Positions 12,701-23,607 of a stretch of DNA of 64,000 nt are shown in pieces. The position numbers were made by a program, and so were the translations under genes. Where the stretch lies: the NCBI GenBank assembly GCA_004431415.1, contig QPMI01000049.1, positions 279,245 to 343,244 on the forward strand, read 5' to 3'. The notes beneath the pieces are model-generated. The model saw only the letters and a program-made list of their open reading frames with translations, was not told the DNA's origin and made no database searches. The stretch comes from Cyanophora paradoxa. Lineage: Eukaryota; Glaucocystophyceae; Cyanophorales; Cyanophoraceae. The stretch's first letter is position 1, and each line of letters opens with the position of its first letter.

Positions 12701-15700
12701 GCAGGTGGCGCGGGTGGCGTCCGTCGTCGACAGCAACTTCACCATCGAGGTCAGCCCAGATTCGGGCCCTGATGAGCTTCCTCTAGCATCGCTCTAAAGA
12801 AATCTAGAGCTTCGAATTCGAATTCGCGTGCTTTGAATTCGTCAGCCCCGATTCACGGGCTTCGAATCCGTCTGGCATAGCTCTATAGGGAGCTAGGGAC
12901 CGCCACGACGTTCCAGCAATATTCCCTGATGCCCGGGCCGGGAAAAGAAAGCTTGCTGACGGGGGGCGGGCAGGGGATCCGGCGGGCGGCACCGGAGGGA
13001 CCCGACGCCGTGACCACCGCCTTCGTCATCTCCGCCTTCCTTCAGGTCCCCGCAGCCCCGCGGCCCCGCCCCCGCGTTTCAAGTTTCTAGCCTGCCTTAC
13101 GGGCGCCGGGAGACTTGAGCTTATCATAATAGGGGCGCAACGCACGCAACGCGCACGCAGCCGACGCACTCATTTCATGATCGATCATACGTGAATCTAG
13201 ATCTTCGCCGCCTAGGTCTTTCTGAACGTAGCCATAGGTTATTATTCTCCAGCGCAAGCTTTTAAGCATTATAGCCTTTGCGTAGCGTAATTTGAGCCCG
13301 GGTGGCGCAGCTGCGGGGGGCGGGGGTGATCCAAGCGAACGGGGCGGGCGGGGGCTCCGCCGGCACCGACCTCGACGAGCAGGTGCGCCCCGCAGGGCCC
13401 GCGAGGCGGGGCCCGGGTCGGGGGCCCCTGTCTAGCGCTGTCTAGCGGTCCAAGCGGGGCCGGCGCCCCGCCGGCGCCTCCGACCGAGCTGAGCGTTTCA
13501 TTGCGGGCAGGTGGACCCGGCGGGGTTCGAGGAGGAGGACTTCGGGGCGTGGCCGATCGTCACCGAGCCCTTCAACTTTCGCAACAGCACCTACAAGGCC
13601 CGCCCAGATCTAGATCTAGAGCAGAGCCTTAACGCCGGCTGCCTTTGATTGACAAGGGCCACAAACACCCGCTTACAAGCACCTTAGTCACACGCTGCTT
13701 TTATAATGCGAAGCACCTACAAGGCCCGCCCCGCTCGCCCCGCGCTCTAGATCTAGAGCGGAGCATATATATGTAGATCTAGATACACGCTGCCTTTGAT
13801 TTATGGCCCTTGATTTTTTTTTGATTTTTGCACCTGCCCGCCCGCCCCGCGTTAGCTTCAATATTTTAGTGCATGCCGCCTTCAACTTCTTCGACTAATG
13901 TATGCTGGCTACGACTTCTCTGACTCGGTCGCGCAGGACGCGATCTACGGGAGCATCCCCGAGCAGCAGCGGCGCGAGGCGCGCCGCGCCGCCCCGCCCC
14001 ATCCCCGCCGGCGCCCGCCCGCCCGCCCCGCGACCTGGGCCTAGGCCTAGGCCTAGGCCGCCTGGCCCAGATCTAGTTTCGCGCACCGCGGCCGTCGCTT
14101 GCTTGGGCCGTCGTTCCGCCCCTGACGCCCCGCCCCCCGCCCCCCGCCCCCCGCCGCAGGTGCACGGGCGGCACGCGGCGTGGCTCGAGTCGGACCCGCG
14201 CCGCGCCCTCTCCGAGTCCGCCGGCCTCGCGTGCGCAGTTGTACACGTACCCCGGCAGCCTCTATACCCTCCGGGGCCTCGACATGTACCACCCTAGGCC
14301 TCGGCCTTGGAGCCGCGAGCTAGTTATAGACGCCTCGATATCATCCTCGAGCTCGGCCCTGGCCTTCCTCCGGATCATATGACCTGGGTTCGGCAGGCTG
14401 CACTGGGCGCGGGCGGGGGAGCCGCTGCGCGCCCTCCCGCACCTGGAGCGGGCCGGCCGCCGCGCCTACGAGACCCTCTCCCTCTCCCAGGTGCCCGGGG
14501 GTGATCGAGAAGCTAAGCTAGAGTCCTCGAACGAATCTCTGAGATCCGATAAGTTTCAGCTTAGAGCTTGTCTTAGTAAACTCAGCTTAGAGCTTGTCCA
14601 GTGTCTAAACTAAACTAAACCGATGGCATCTAACAATCTGCTCTGCAGGCGCGGACGATGATGGCGGGGGCGGGGGCGGCCGTGGAGATGCTGGGCCTCG
14701 CCGGCCCCGGGGCCCGCTTCCTTCCCCCCGAGCTCCGCGCCGCCGCCCCGGTCCCGCTCCGCGGCCCGCCCCGCGCCGCCCCGGCCCCGGCCCCGGCGCC
14801 CCCGAGCGACGCCGACGACGAAGCCGACGGTCCCGAGGCCGACCGGTGCGCGCGGCGGGCGCGCCCTAGGCAACAACAAAAACCCAAAGCAGACGGGAAC
14901 CGTGCTGCTCTGCTAACTATATGTAACCAGGTGGAGCGCGGGGGGCTCCATCTCGGGATCGAGCGCGTGCTGGAGGGCGGTCCCCGCGGAGGAGGCGGAG
15001 CGGTGGCGGCTGGCGCGCCTCGCGGCCCTGCGCACGTGGGCATTCGCCGAGTTCCGCCTGGGGCGCCACTCCGCCGCCTCCGACCTCGCCGTGCGCCCCG
15101 TCCAGTCGGAGCTCTAGCCTCTAGATATAAGAGCTTATACTTGCTATAATTGATAATCTCCTTGCTATAGCTATAGCTCCTTGGTATTCAGCTCTGGCCG
15201 TTGCTCTTAGTTCCGCCTCCAAGGCTCGCGATCGGCCGCCGCCCCGCCGCCTCCGACCCGATCGCGAGTCGGAGCTCTGGATCTAATTAGATCTAATTAT
15301 AAGAGCTTATAGCTGTGAATAATCTCCTTGCCCCGAGTTCCTTTAGTTAGCTCTAGATTCAGTCGTTGCGCCGCGATCGCTCGCTTTACTTTCGCCGCAA
15401 TTGATGTCGACATCGCTCACGTTCCGGCGCTATGCTCCCTCGCCGCGCAGACGCTGTGCCTGGAGAACTTGGGAGAGGCGCTGCCCACCCCGACATCCGC
15501 GGGGCCCATCGCCGGCCTCCGTGCGCTCGTATAATCGAATCACTCAAAGCCCACTGACCGCGAAGAGCTCAAATCTAACATAAAACCGAATCTTCCTTGC
15601 GCTTACGCTGAATCTTAAGCGTAGCTTGGCTCTCTTGTTGAGCCTAGTACTAGTACAGCTATATGTAGCTCCCATAGTGTGCTCCGCCCTATTACAACCC

Positions 15701-18700
15701 TCGGCCGCTCACTCGCTCGATCTCGCTCTCGCACTCGCGCGGGGGCGCGCAGGGCTGGCGGCGCGGATGCTGCGGGTGGCGCGCATGGACCCCGACCGGC
15801 CCCGCCTCTCCCTCCAGGTCCCCGGCCCGCCCCGCCTTCGAAACTCGAAACTCGCTCCGCCCCACGGACAATTCAAAGACATTCGAAACTTTGACGTTCG
15901 GACAAAGACGCTCGCGATCGAGAGCGAAGCTAAAGGCCGCAGATGCAGACGCGCCGCGAAGACTCTAGCTAGATCTAGATCTCTAGAGATCTATACTCTA
16001 GATCGCGCCGCGAAGACTCTAGAGATATCTCAGAGTCGCGCGTCTAACCCGGGGCCCTCCCCCTGGGCGCAGGCGTGCGCGCGGCGGGAGGCGCCGTTCG
16101 CGGCGGCGGTGGAGGATACGGTCGCCATCGACTGCCTCATCCTCCTCGTCCGCATCGCCGCCGTCGTCCAGGTCCCCACGCCCTCCCCTCCCCTCCACCC
16201 CGCCCCGCCCCGCCCCGCCCCGCCCCCGGGCCCGCGCTCCAATCGGACAGAGTTAGCTTGCTCGCCGTCGAGCCCTGTTAACCACTACTAGTTGTACGTG
16301 CGTGTTTAGTAGATCTCCTTGTGGTATCCCGGCGCCAGCGCCAGCCAGCCCGCCGCCCGCCCTCGTTTCTATCTGTTCAAATTCGCCGCTCGCCGCTCGC
16401 CCCCTCCAGCTGCAGCCGTCTGACGCGGCCGCCGGTCCGACCTGTCCGAGCGCAGGAGATCGCCAGCGCGCGGTCGAGCACCTACTTCCTCGGGGGCTTC
16501 GCCGCCGCCCGCGCCGCCGAGCTCGCCATCACCCGGTCACCCCGCCCCCCCAGCCTCCCCCTCCCCTATCGATTTTAATACGCGCCCCCTCCGATCGGGC
16601 TCGCGTGCAGGGAGCTTCGGTGGCCGGCGGAGGCCTTCACGCGGGCGCGCGCCCTCAGCCACTTCGCCGCCGCCCTCGCCGGTACCCCCGCCCCGCCCGC
16701 CCCGCCCCGCCCCTCCCCTCCCCGCCCCGCCCCGCCCCAACGCAAAACCGCTTCGATTTAAGAACTATTAAGACGCGCATAAGAACTATTAAGACGCGCA
16801 CGCGCGCTTCGTACACGATGCTTGTGATTCTCCAGCTAGGACGGCGGCTCGAGTACTAGTTCTGGCTCTGACCGCGGTCTCAGTGCTGGGGCTGAGGTCG
16901 CGCTCGGAGGCGTTTCTGGACGCGGCGACGCGGCTGGCGGACAGCGTCGACGACAACGCGGCCCGCGCATCCGTCCTCGCCGTGCGAACCCCATCCGGAC
17001 CGAAGAGCGCATTTTCCGGGAACTGACAGACGCCCCGGACCAAAATTAAACCCTAACCCAAGAAACTGAGAAGCTTGAGAAATATAGATAGAATAGGCAT
17101 GCGCACGCGAACTGGAACTTCAATTAGTTGGATTCGAGCCCGAGTGCCACGCCTTGCGTTGGCTGCTCATATGAGGCGGGGCTGGCGGTGCTGGCGCCGC
17201 GAGAATCACTAAGCCACTTAAGAGAATCAGACAAAATAAGCATGCGCACTCGAACTCGAGTGCCATAGTGCCTTGCGTTGGCTGAGGCGGTCTGGCGCGG
17301 CGCAGGTGCGGAGCTTCGGCGCGTGCGGCCGGGGCCGCTTTCACGAGGGCATCGCCCACTTCGAGGAGGGTCCGCCCCGTTCCCCCCCCCCCTCCCCCCC
17401 CTCCCCCCCCCCCCCCCCCCCGACCCCGCGCCGGAAGGCACGCGGCGGCTCGGCATCTCGGCCACCCTGGACGTCATGGTCGAGACGGTGCCGTACCCCC
17501 CTCTTCCTCCCCCCCCCTCAGCCCCGCTGACTTCGGTCGGGCGCCAGTCGGCGTGGGTGGGAGTCGCCTATCTGCTGGTGGTGCGCCCATGGAAGAGATT
17601 AGTTAGAATCTAATAAAAGATGACCTTAAGAAGCCACCTAAAGACCGCTACCTGATTCACGAGCTCGCAGGGCCGCTTCTACGAGGCGGACGAGAAGGCG
17701 CGATCCCTCTCCACCTTCCTCTCCCGCGCCGGCTACCGCGGCCAGGGTTCGCCCCGCCCCGCTCGACCCTATATATCACGCCCGCCCTATCAACCCGGCC
17801 CCGACCGGGCCTTCTCCCTCCGACGCCGAGCGCAGCGCCGCTGCTGTGCGCGGTGGTGAGCGGCTTCAGCGCACTGTTCACGGGACAGGTGCCCCTCCTC
17901 CCCCCTCCTCCCCTCCCCCCCCCCCCCCCCCTTCCACCCCCAAGCTCCGGCGCCTGGTCCTTCGTCGCCCCGCCGACGCCCCGCCCCGGCCCGCCCCTGA
18001 CTTCGCCTTGTCTCCAAGCGAGCTTTGGAGACCCTTGAAGCCTTAAAGAGTCTCTATAAACCCTCGAAGCAGCCTCCTTCCCCCGACCCCGTCGCGCCCC
18101 TCCCCGCCCCTTGCCCCACACCCGCCGACACCCCCGCAGCTCGTGAAGCTCCAGGTCATCCTCGACAACGTACCCCAGGTCCGCTGGCTATTTTTAGGCC
18201 CCAGGCCTAGGCCTCGGCCTTTTCAAGCTTCAGCTTTCGAGCTCGAGCTCAGGCCCCGCCCCGCTCACGCGCCGCGGCCCGCAGGAGCAGCCCGGGGGCC
18301 TGGACGGGGAGCTGGGCCCCGGGGGCCACGGGGCGCCCCTGCTGACCCTCCTCCGCCGCATGCTCCGCGGCCTCGCCCGCTGGCGCACCCAGGTGCCCGA
18401 GCTTCTGCGAAAGATGGTTAGAAGATTCGATCCGGCGCCGTAAAGATTGTACATAAGATCTAGATTCAATCGAAGAAACGCATGCCGCTGCGCACATAAA
18501 ATATCGACCCGGCGCCCCGCGTCGCGATCGCGGCCGACGCCGCCGCGCGATCGCAGGGCGACCCGAGCGACGCCCTCACGGTCGCCCGCCTCACCGCCGA
18601 CGGTGAGTCACGCGCGGTCGGTGGTTCCATGGGCCAGCGGCCACGTCGGAGCGTGATCGTGATCGTGATCGTGATCGTGATCGCCGCAGCGTGGCCGACG

Positions 18701-19641
18701 AACATGGGGACCATGTGGCGGCACGTGCTCCTCATGTTCTGCTGCCTCGAGGCGCGCCCGCCCAATCTCACCTGCGCTCATCTGGGCTCACCCGAGCGGC
18801 AGGTCGCCGTCTGGAGCGCGCGGCAGGCGCGCGAGCGGCTCCGGCAGCTGGAGGAGCAGGCACGGGCGGGCGGGGAGTGGCGCGCGCCGCGGCCCGGCCT
18901 CTGGTCCCGCCTCTGCAGCGCGCTCCTCGGCCTCGGCCTCGGCGGGGGCGGCGGGGGCGGCGGGGAGACCCCCTCGTCTTCTTGGGGCCATGGGCGCGGC
19001 CTGTTATTCGTCCCCGCGACCGTGACGCCCTCGCGGCCGGGCTCGGGCCTGGGAGCGGGCCCCGCGCCCCCGCCCAGCCTGGAGCAGCGCCTCGCCCGCG
19101 CCCGCGCCCTCTCCGCCGAGGCAGATGCCCTCGCCCTCCGCCTCTGCAAGGCGCGAACTCGAATTTCCGACTGATTTCGAGCCCGCGTTTCCTCCTGACG
19201 GCCGCGACAGCTCCTGGAGGCGGTGCAGCGGCGGCGCATGCCGTCCCTGCGGCCCTTCTGCCGCTTGGCGTGCGCGGACGCCCCGGGGCGCGGCGCGCGG
19301 GGCGGGAACGCCTCGCGCCGCCTCGCCTCCTTCCGCGAGGCCCGCCGCGGGTTCGAGGAGGGCGGCCTGGCGCCTTCGCGGCGCTCGCCTGCGCCCGGGC
19401 CGCCGCCGCCGACCCGGACCCGGCGTCGGCCGCCGAGGCCGCCGCCGCCGCCGCGCGCCTCGCGAAGGAGACCGGCATGCGGCTGCCGTTCCTGGAGCGC
19501 CTGGCCTCGGCGCACCCCGGCACCGGGGCCTCCGGCCGCGGCGGCCTGGCGTCCCTCACCCTCGCCAAAATGGAGCGCCAGCACATCGACGCTGCGGCGG
19601 CGGCAACCGCCGCCCCCGCTTTCGTGCCGATGTGGGTGTAG
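5197..19641 (+). CDS. Soluble adenylyl cyclase-type protein (ADCY10/sAC family), many exons
   Basis: The product should make cAMP from ATP. Family members are cytosolic or organellar and often stimulated by bicarbonate and calcium. Order of parts: variable N-terminus, cyclase domain C1 (5614-6462), cyclase domain C2 (about 6900-8624), acidic Ser/Pro linker, STAND/AAA-type ATPase (9103-12278), then a long Ala/Arg-rich helical tail to the stop at 19641. This order and great length match the animal sAC plan. I chose the ATG at 5197 because it opens the exon that runs into the first cyclase motif; an upstream non-coding exon is possible. About 35-40 introns are inferred, many with GTACCCCC donors and at least three with GC donors (5913, 7362, 9347). 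Tail exons such as 13900-14000, 14940-15115 and 18700-19641 are read from open frame and acceptors only. Family assignment is firm and exact exon ends in the tail are not. Confidence 0.85.
5614..6462 (+). other. Cyclase domain C1 of the sAC-type gene
   Basis: Exon 5197-5646 ends in FEGAVLLVD. Exon 5730-5780 continues VKNFSSLARSL, the position of the usual DISGFTxL motif, so the first metal-binding Asp is kept while Ser-Gly is replaced by Lys-Asn. Exon 5847-5912 gives LRRYFSILVACFHVHGAE. Exon 5986-6145 gives VLQYGGDAVLAF with the second metal-binding Asp. Exon 6210-6296 gives GVGQVDQYLLLAASG and AGDAVAQ. Exon 6373 onward gives ACEAQALSRGTEVLLSPEA. Both catalytic Asp residues being present suggests that C1 is the metal-binding half. 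Confidence 0.82.
5913..5985 (+). other. GC-AG intron with self-complementary GATC repeats
   Basis: The C1 motif is restored only if HGAE (exon to 5912) joins VLQYGGD (exon from 5986). The 73-base intron then starts GCGGGC and ends GCGCAG. No GT lies between the exons, and reading through meets a stop. Its middle is agatcagatcagatc followed by tgacctgatctgatc, which can pair as a hairpin. Confidence 0.75.
6900..8624 (+). other. Cyclase domain C2 of the sAC-type gene
   Basis: Exon motifs in order are DVGAVRPAFVVF (6922-6960), VARAVHRLAAEWGGHCNK (7309-7361), VFADEKGASALLGFG (7428-7497), then HED split by an intron and continued as DAERAVRAALALQHWF (7591-7667). Next come GRVFAGALGSECRQEFGMIG (7734-7808), VILASRLMCAARG (from 7872), TLCDEAVREAVLSLAA (about 8193-8250) and FDALAPVTCKGFPHPLHV (about 8545-8610). 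This is the family's C2 half, with its NK-x4-DDKG-like and HEDDAxRAV motifs. The first Asp position reads Phe-Val-Val-Phe, as expected for a C2 half that complements C1. Confidence 0.82.
9103..12278 (+). other. STAND/AAA-type ATPase domain of the sAC-type gene
   Basis: LAGRRDEVAAARRAL opens the domain. The P-loop EAGLGKTALLQ is split by an intron (9209-9326). The next exon starts EVQRECFQRGVTVLR (9445). Exon 9764 onward has TPFWALRRLVRSI. The Walker B region VAVFCEDVQW ends at 11167 and continues LDPSSWFVLRQLRDACPRLV from 11247. The exon 11886-11985 region gives a sensor-like LRLG stretch. Exon 12201-12278 gives the typical GGVPLFLVEIVRAASQ. This follows the standard order of the ATPase found C-terminal to the sAC cyclase pair. 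Confidence 0.8.
9667..9703. repeat. Homopolymer of 37 C in an intron
   Basis: An uninterrupted run of C lies about 60 bases upstream of the acceptor of the exon beginning near 9764. Shorter C tracts occupy the same place in many introns of the gene (for example 12178-12196 and 17391-17421), so C appears to serve as the polypyrimidine tract. Confidence 0.9.
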
Positions 19642-20412
19642 TGCTCGTGATCAGGAGTCAGCCTCTACTATCGCTCAGTTGCTGCCGTCCTCTTCATTCG
19701 CTCTCGTTCGTTCTCTGCGTTCTCGCGATCGTGTACGTATACCTTGTCGTGATCCCTAGGCTCCATATGTCTTGCGACTTCTTTGATTTGTGATTGCTTT
19801 GTTGCCTTTTAATATTACTACCTACGGGGGTTCGCCCTACCGTAGTCTCTCAAAAATAAAGTCAGTGGAAATGTTACAATATTCATGATTAGCTGCGTAT
19901 ACATTAATTTATCATGTGATCATAACCAGTGTGCAAATTAAAATCATGATGAAGTAGAGCGGGGCGAAGCTTTATATTAAATAATTACTAAGTTAAGTAG
20001 CTTCAGGCTTGCCATTCGTTCCCGCGACGTGTTTGTGAGTTCGAGTCTATGTCTCTCTAAGCCACTGGGCCAGTCAGAAACCAGTTCGTCCGACGGTCAA
20101 GTTTGTCTATATGAGCGAACCCATCCTCATCCTTCCCTGATGGAGCCTCGGTGAGGGATTTGAACATAAAAAGCATCATGCGAATCGCAAGTTCCTAATG
20201 AATGAATGTTCGAAGGCGAACTTTGCCCATGTCTACCTAGAGCTCGAAATGTCTGCGGAGGTTTTCGAGGAAACAGGAAGGGTGGGGAACGAGGTTGAGC
20301 CTCGGAGGCATGGCCCATTGGGGGGAAGTTGAAGAAGGAAGGGGCCGATGGGAGGCCTATGGGGAATTCGGAGGGGCCTACTTGGGAAAGTCGACGGGCC
20401 GAGTTTTTACAG
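19642..20412. other. Gap between convergent cyclase and lectin genes
   Basis: The two genes end toward each other here. The stretch 19770-20100 is clearly AT-richer than its surroundings and probably contains the 3' UTRs and polyadenylation signals. An aataaa lies at 19854-19859, about 215 bases after the cyclase stop. No gene is seen. Confidence 0.5.
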
Positions 20413-23013
20413 CTAGAGGGGGGACGCAAGGCCGCCGAGCTCGTCTGCAGAGTGGGAGGGGTACGTGTGCGCAAGGACGGCGTCACCCGCCAGCGGCTCG
20501 TCCAGCGGCCAGCCGGGGACGTCCGCAGCGTCCGCGTCCTCCGATTCGAAACCCGACGGGTCCACTTCCGCGCGGTACGACTCCAATCTGCGCGCAGGGC
20601 GCGATCAAGACGAGATCGGGCGGGGGTACATCGCAGCACGGTCGGGGTCGGGCGCACATCCTCGGCCGCGCAGGGACGGGTACGAGCTCCCAATCCTTCG
20701 TGCCGTCTTAGAAGGGGGGGGGGAAGAAGGCCGGGGGTACGGGGCACCTGGTCCTTGAGGTCTGCGGAGCATTCGTCTAGGGCCAAGTCGTGTGTACCCT
20801 CGAATTCGCCCGAGCTGCCCTCTACCCCCACGCACTTCGACAGGCTACCCAGCGCCATGATCTTGCCGTACGCCGTGGGGTAGAACCTCATCCTGGGGGG
20901 GAAGGCGTCGGCAGGGGGAGAGAGGGGTACGGGGGCGTGGCCGCGGGGGAGGGGTACGGCTTCGTTGTGGAGGGGCAGCCGTGGAAGGCCTTTTTGAAGA
21001 GGTTCAAGTTGAGGAGGAAGCGCTGCGCGGCGCACCCGGGCTCGAATCCCTCGGGGTCCGGGCGGGGGCGGGCGGGGGCAAGGCGCCAGTACGCACCTGC
21101 GTTGGCTGCTCCCCGCAAGCGCCTGCGCCGACAGCCGGCTCAGCGCGGGGAGGGGGAAGAAGAGGGAGGGGGGTACGCACTTCCGCGAAGTGTGTCGCCC
21201 GTCTTAAAGGTTGACGATGAGAGGTCCACGCAGTTCCTGTACCCCAATCGAATGGGAAGAGCGGGAGCGGAGCAACGAAGATAAAGACGTACCCGTACTG
21301 TTTCGCGTTCCTGCGGGCGCCGGCGAAGGTCAGCTGCGGTAAAGGACGAGAGCTCTCCCCCAGCCGGAGAAGGCGGCTGTGAGAGAGCGAACGAAGCGAG
21401 GGGGGTACGCACACTGCGGAGTGAATGCGCATGGCGGTGTCGAAAACGAAGTGCGTGTGCATGTCGTGCAGGTCCTTGCAGTCGTCGGTCACCTGAGCGG
21501 CGAGTGCGTTGGAGAGCTCAGACCCGAGCGATTCGGAAGGGGTCTACCCCCCATGGGCTCGAGGGGGGGCGTACCGTGATTTTGGTCGAAGCGTCGCTCC
21601 ACTTCCAGCACATTTTTCGGTTCGCCATGAGCCGAATCGCGTACGCCTGCGGGACGGGGAGGGGGGGGGGAAGGCGGATTGTGAATCCGATGGGGAGGGG
21701 GGTAGAGGGAGAAGCTACCTTGGGCTTGATGTCCCCGTTGGCACACAATTCGGCGTGACTCACCGGCCGATCCTGTTGGGGGGGGAGGGGGGGGGGAAGA
21801 AGGGGGGGGGGGGGGGCGGCAGTGAGGCGCCGGAAAGAGGAAGAAACGGAGTGGGGGGAAAGAAAGGGGGGAGAGCGGGGGTGGGAAGGGCGCGTGGGGT
21901 CGCACCCCCCACACTTGAACCTCAGGCTGCACGCGGGATTAGGGGGGTACAGAGTCTTCGGGCGCGGGGGGTACCAGCTGCAGGCCCTCGCCGTTCTTCT
22001 CGATCTTCACCGAGTCGCCCTCGACGCCCTTCGTGTCGACCGTGAAACTCTGCGCGCCCGGGTTCGAGCCCCGAGAGGGGATTAAAATGGCCGGCTCGGC
22101 GGCTTGCCTCCTGGCCGTTCGGCTCGACGTCCACTGGAACCTGTCGGGAGGGGGGCTGAGCGGGGAAGGGGGGGGGGGGGGGGGGTGGGAGGGAAGGGAA
22201 GGGGAGGGGAGGGAGGGGGGGGAGGGGAGGGAGTGGAAGCTGAAGGGGAGGGGGGGGGCACCTTTCCAGGGTAGTGCTGCTGGAATACCTGCGGGGGTAC
22301 GCGGCGCGGCGCGCTCAAGAGCAGCTCGGGGGTACGGGCGGTGGCCAAGATACGCACCTCCCTGCCGTGCCGCAGTACCCGTACCGTAATGTCCCTAAGG
22401 CGCTCGGCGCAGCAGTCCGTCCGCTGCGCCCGAAAGAGCCTCAGGATCGGCCCCGGGGGCGGGCCGGGGCGGCCTGGCAGCAAGGAACGCGGCCCACGTT
22501 GAAGATTTTGATGTGGTCGAGCTTGAAGCGGTCCTGCAGGTTGACCTGCCACCCTGCGGGCCGCATCGGCGGGGCGGGGGGCGCGCGGGGCGGGGCGCAC
22601 AGGGCTTCTTGTCCCACGCATCCGATGTCCACTCCCGGTCCGCCGAGTGGTTCTGAGGCGCCGAAGCTCCATGAGTAAGAGCTTCGGAGGCGGCGGGTTA
22701 GATGGTGAGAAGCAGGCGCGCACCCCTCCCGTCACTCCGTCTGCGCCGCGGGAGTTCGGCTCAAGATCAGCGACTCGCTTAGACGCTCCGGCCGAGGCCC
22801 AGCACGAGCGGCGGGCCAGGGCGCCAGCGCACCGACGGCGCGGTACGGGTTGCTGTCGAGGCCGTCCGCTAAGTAGGCCGAACTGGCGCTGGTCGGTTTG
22901 CGCAGCGCCACATTGTCTGCGGGGCGACGGCTTTCAATGTTCGGCGGCGGCGGAAGAGGAGGAGGCGGAGGAGGAGGCGACAGTGGCAGCGGCGTCAAGG
23001 CCACGCACTCGAC
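20413..23013 (-). CDS. Lectin: discoidin/fucolectin-type domain followed by beta-trefoil repeats
   Basis: It probably binds carbohydrate at the surface or outside the cell. Reading from 23013 down: a proline-rich stretch, then NVALRKPTSASSAYLADG, REWTSDAWDKK, WWQVNLQDRFKLDHIKI, RTDCCAERLRDITVRVLRHG, VDTKGVEGDSVKIEKNG and LQLPEVQVWG. That is a complete F5/8C (fucolectin) domain spread over exons. It is followed by ricin-B-type trefoil repeats: ANRKMCWKWSDASTKIT, TDDCKDLHDMHTHFVFD, GNCVDLSSSTFKTGD and, in a later exon, SLSKCVGVEGS. The last exon ends acidic at 20413. Only the lectin fold is present, with no toxin catalytic chain. The intron 22050-22107 has a GC donor. The true N-terminus and signal peptide were not fixed; a hydrophobic start at 23532 (MLSSFTVISAVSVSAHALA) is a candidate. 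Exons after 21000 are approximate. Confidence 0.75.
22050..22107 (-). other. GC-AG intron in the lectin gene
   Basis: The exon ends VDVEPNGQE and the next opens SFTVDTKG. The joined frame restores the last strands of the F5/8C domain. The donor reads GAG then GCAAGC, a textbook GC-type 5' splice site, and the acceptor is GCGCGCAG. The intron is 58 bases. Confidence 0.75.
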
Positions 23014-23607
23014 CTGCGGGCAGAAAGGCGTCAGCGCGTCCGGCCGCCGACGTCGACGCGGCCTAGGCCTTAGCTATCCGACCGTGGCGTCGCCCCGAGG
23101 CCGCGCCGACGCGCGCTCTACGATGAAAAGCATGCATTGCTCTCTATTGGTACCCTGCATGTCCGCCTCTGGCGCCGCGGAATAAAGCTCGGCTAGCGTA
23201 CGAAGCCCCGGCCCCGGGGCGCTCTCACGCACATTGTAGCGGTTCAGCTGCGCTAGGCAGCCGCCCGCGAACGCCGCGGTCGCGGTGACGGAGAGGTGCC
23301 GCAGGCCTAGGGCGTTTTGGTGAGTGTACCCGTCTCGCTGCTTCGCAGCCTTCGCAGCCCTCGCTTGTTGGCGCTGCGGCGCACGGCGCTGCAGCGCTGA
23401 GTTTGGACCTTCGACGTCGGACCTTCGCCCTTCCCCGCACGCGCGCGCGCCCGGCTCGATCCGACGGTCACAGTGTGCGAGCGCATGCGCAGAAACCGAA
23501 ACCGCGGAAATTACAGTAAATGAACTTAACAAATTCCACTGCGACTGATCATATGAGCTACTAACACTAGTACTGTACAGCGCGCTGAGGGGCGCGGGCC
23601 TGGCGCC
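23014..23607. other. Gap between lectin and p24 genes
   Basis: A minus-strand frame from 23532 begins with a plausible signal peptide and could be the first lectin exon. Another minus-strand stretch near 23110-23300 is open but featureless. If that start is right, only about 75 bases separate it from the p24 stop. Otherwise the region holds nothing I can name. Confidence 0.35.

Noticed and set aside
11654-12772. 372-codon plus-strand frame
   Set aside because: It runs through introns with C tracts and GTACCCCC donors. Only short parts match the ATPase reading; the rest is proline from C-rich introns.
13600-13930. tRNA-like hairpins in an AT-richer intron
   Set aside because: The stems come from agatctagatct palindromes. 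No anticodon arm or A/B box order could be recognised.
18691-19641. Reading 18691-19641 as an independent intronless gene
   Set aside because: It has no credible ATG context, and its end is in register with the helical tail of the cyclase gene. Kept as tail exons.
22732-23004. Proline run before the F5/8C domain as a separate small gene
   Set aside because: It is in frame with NVALRKPTSASS and has an acceptor at its 5' end, so it is treated as the first recognised lectin exon.
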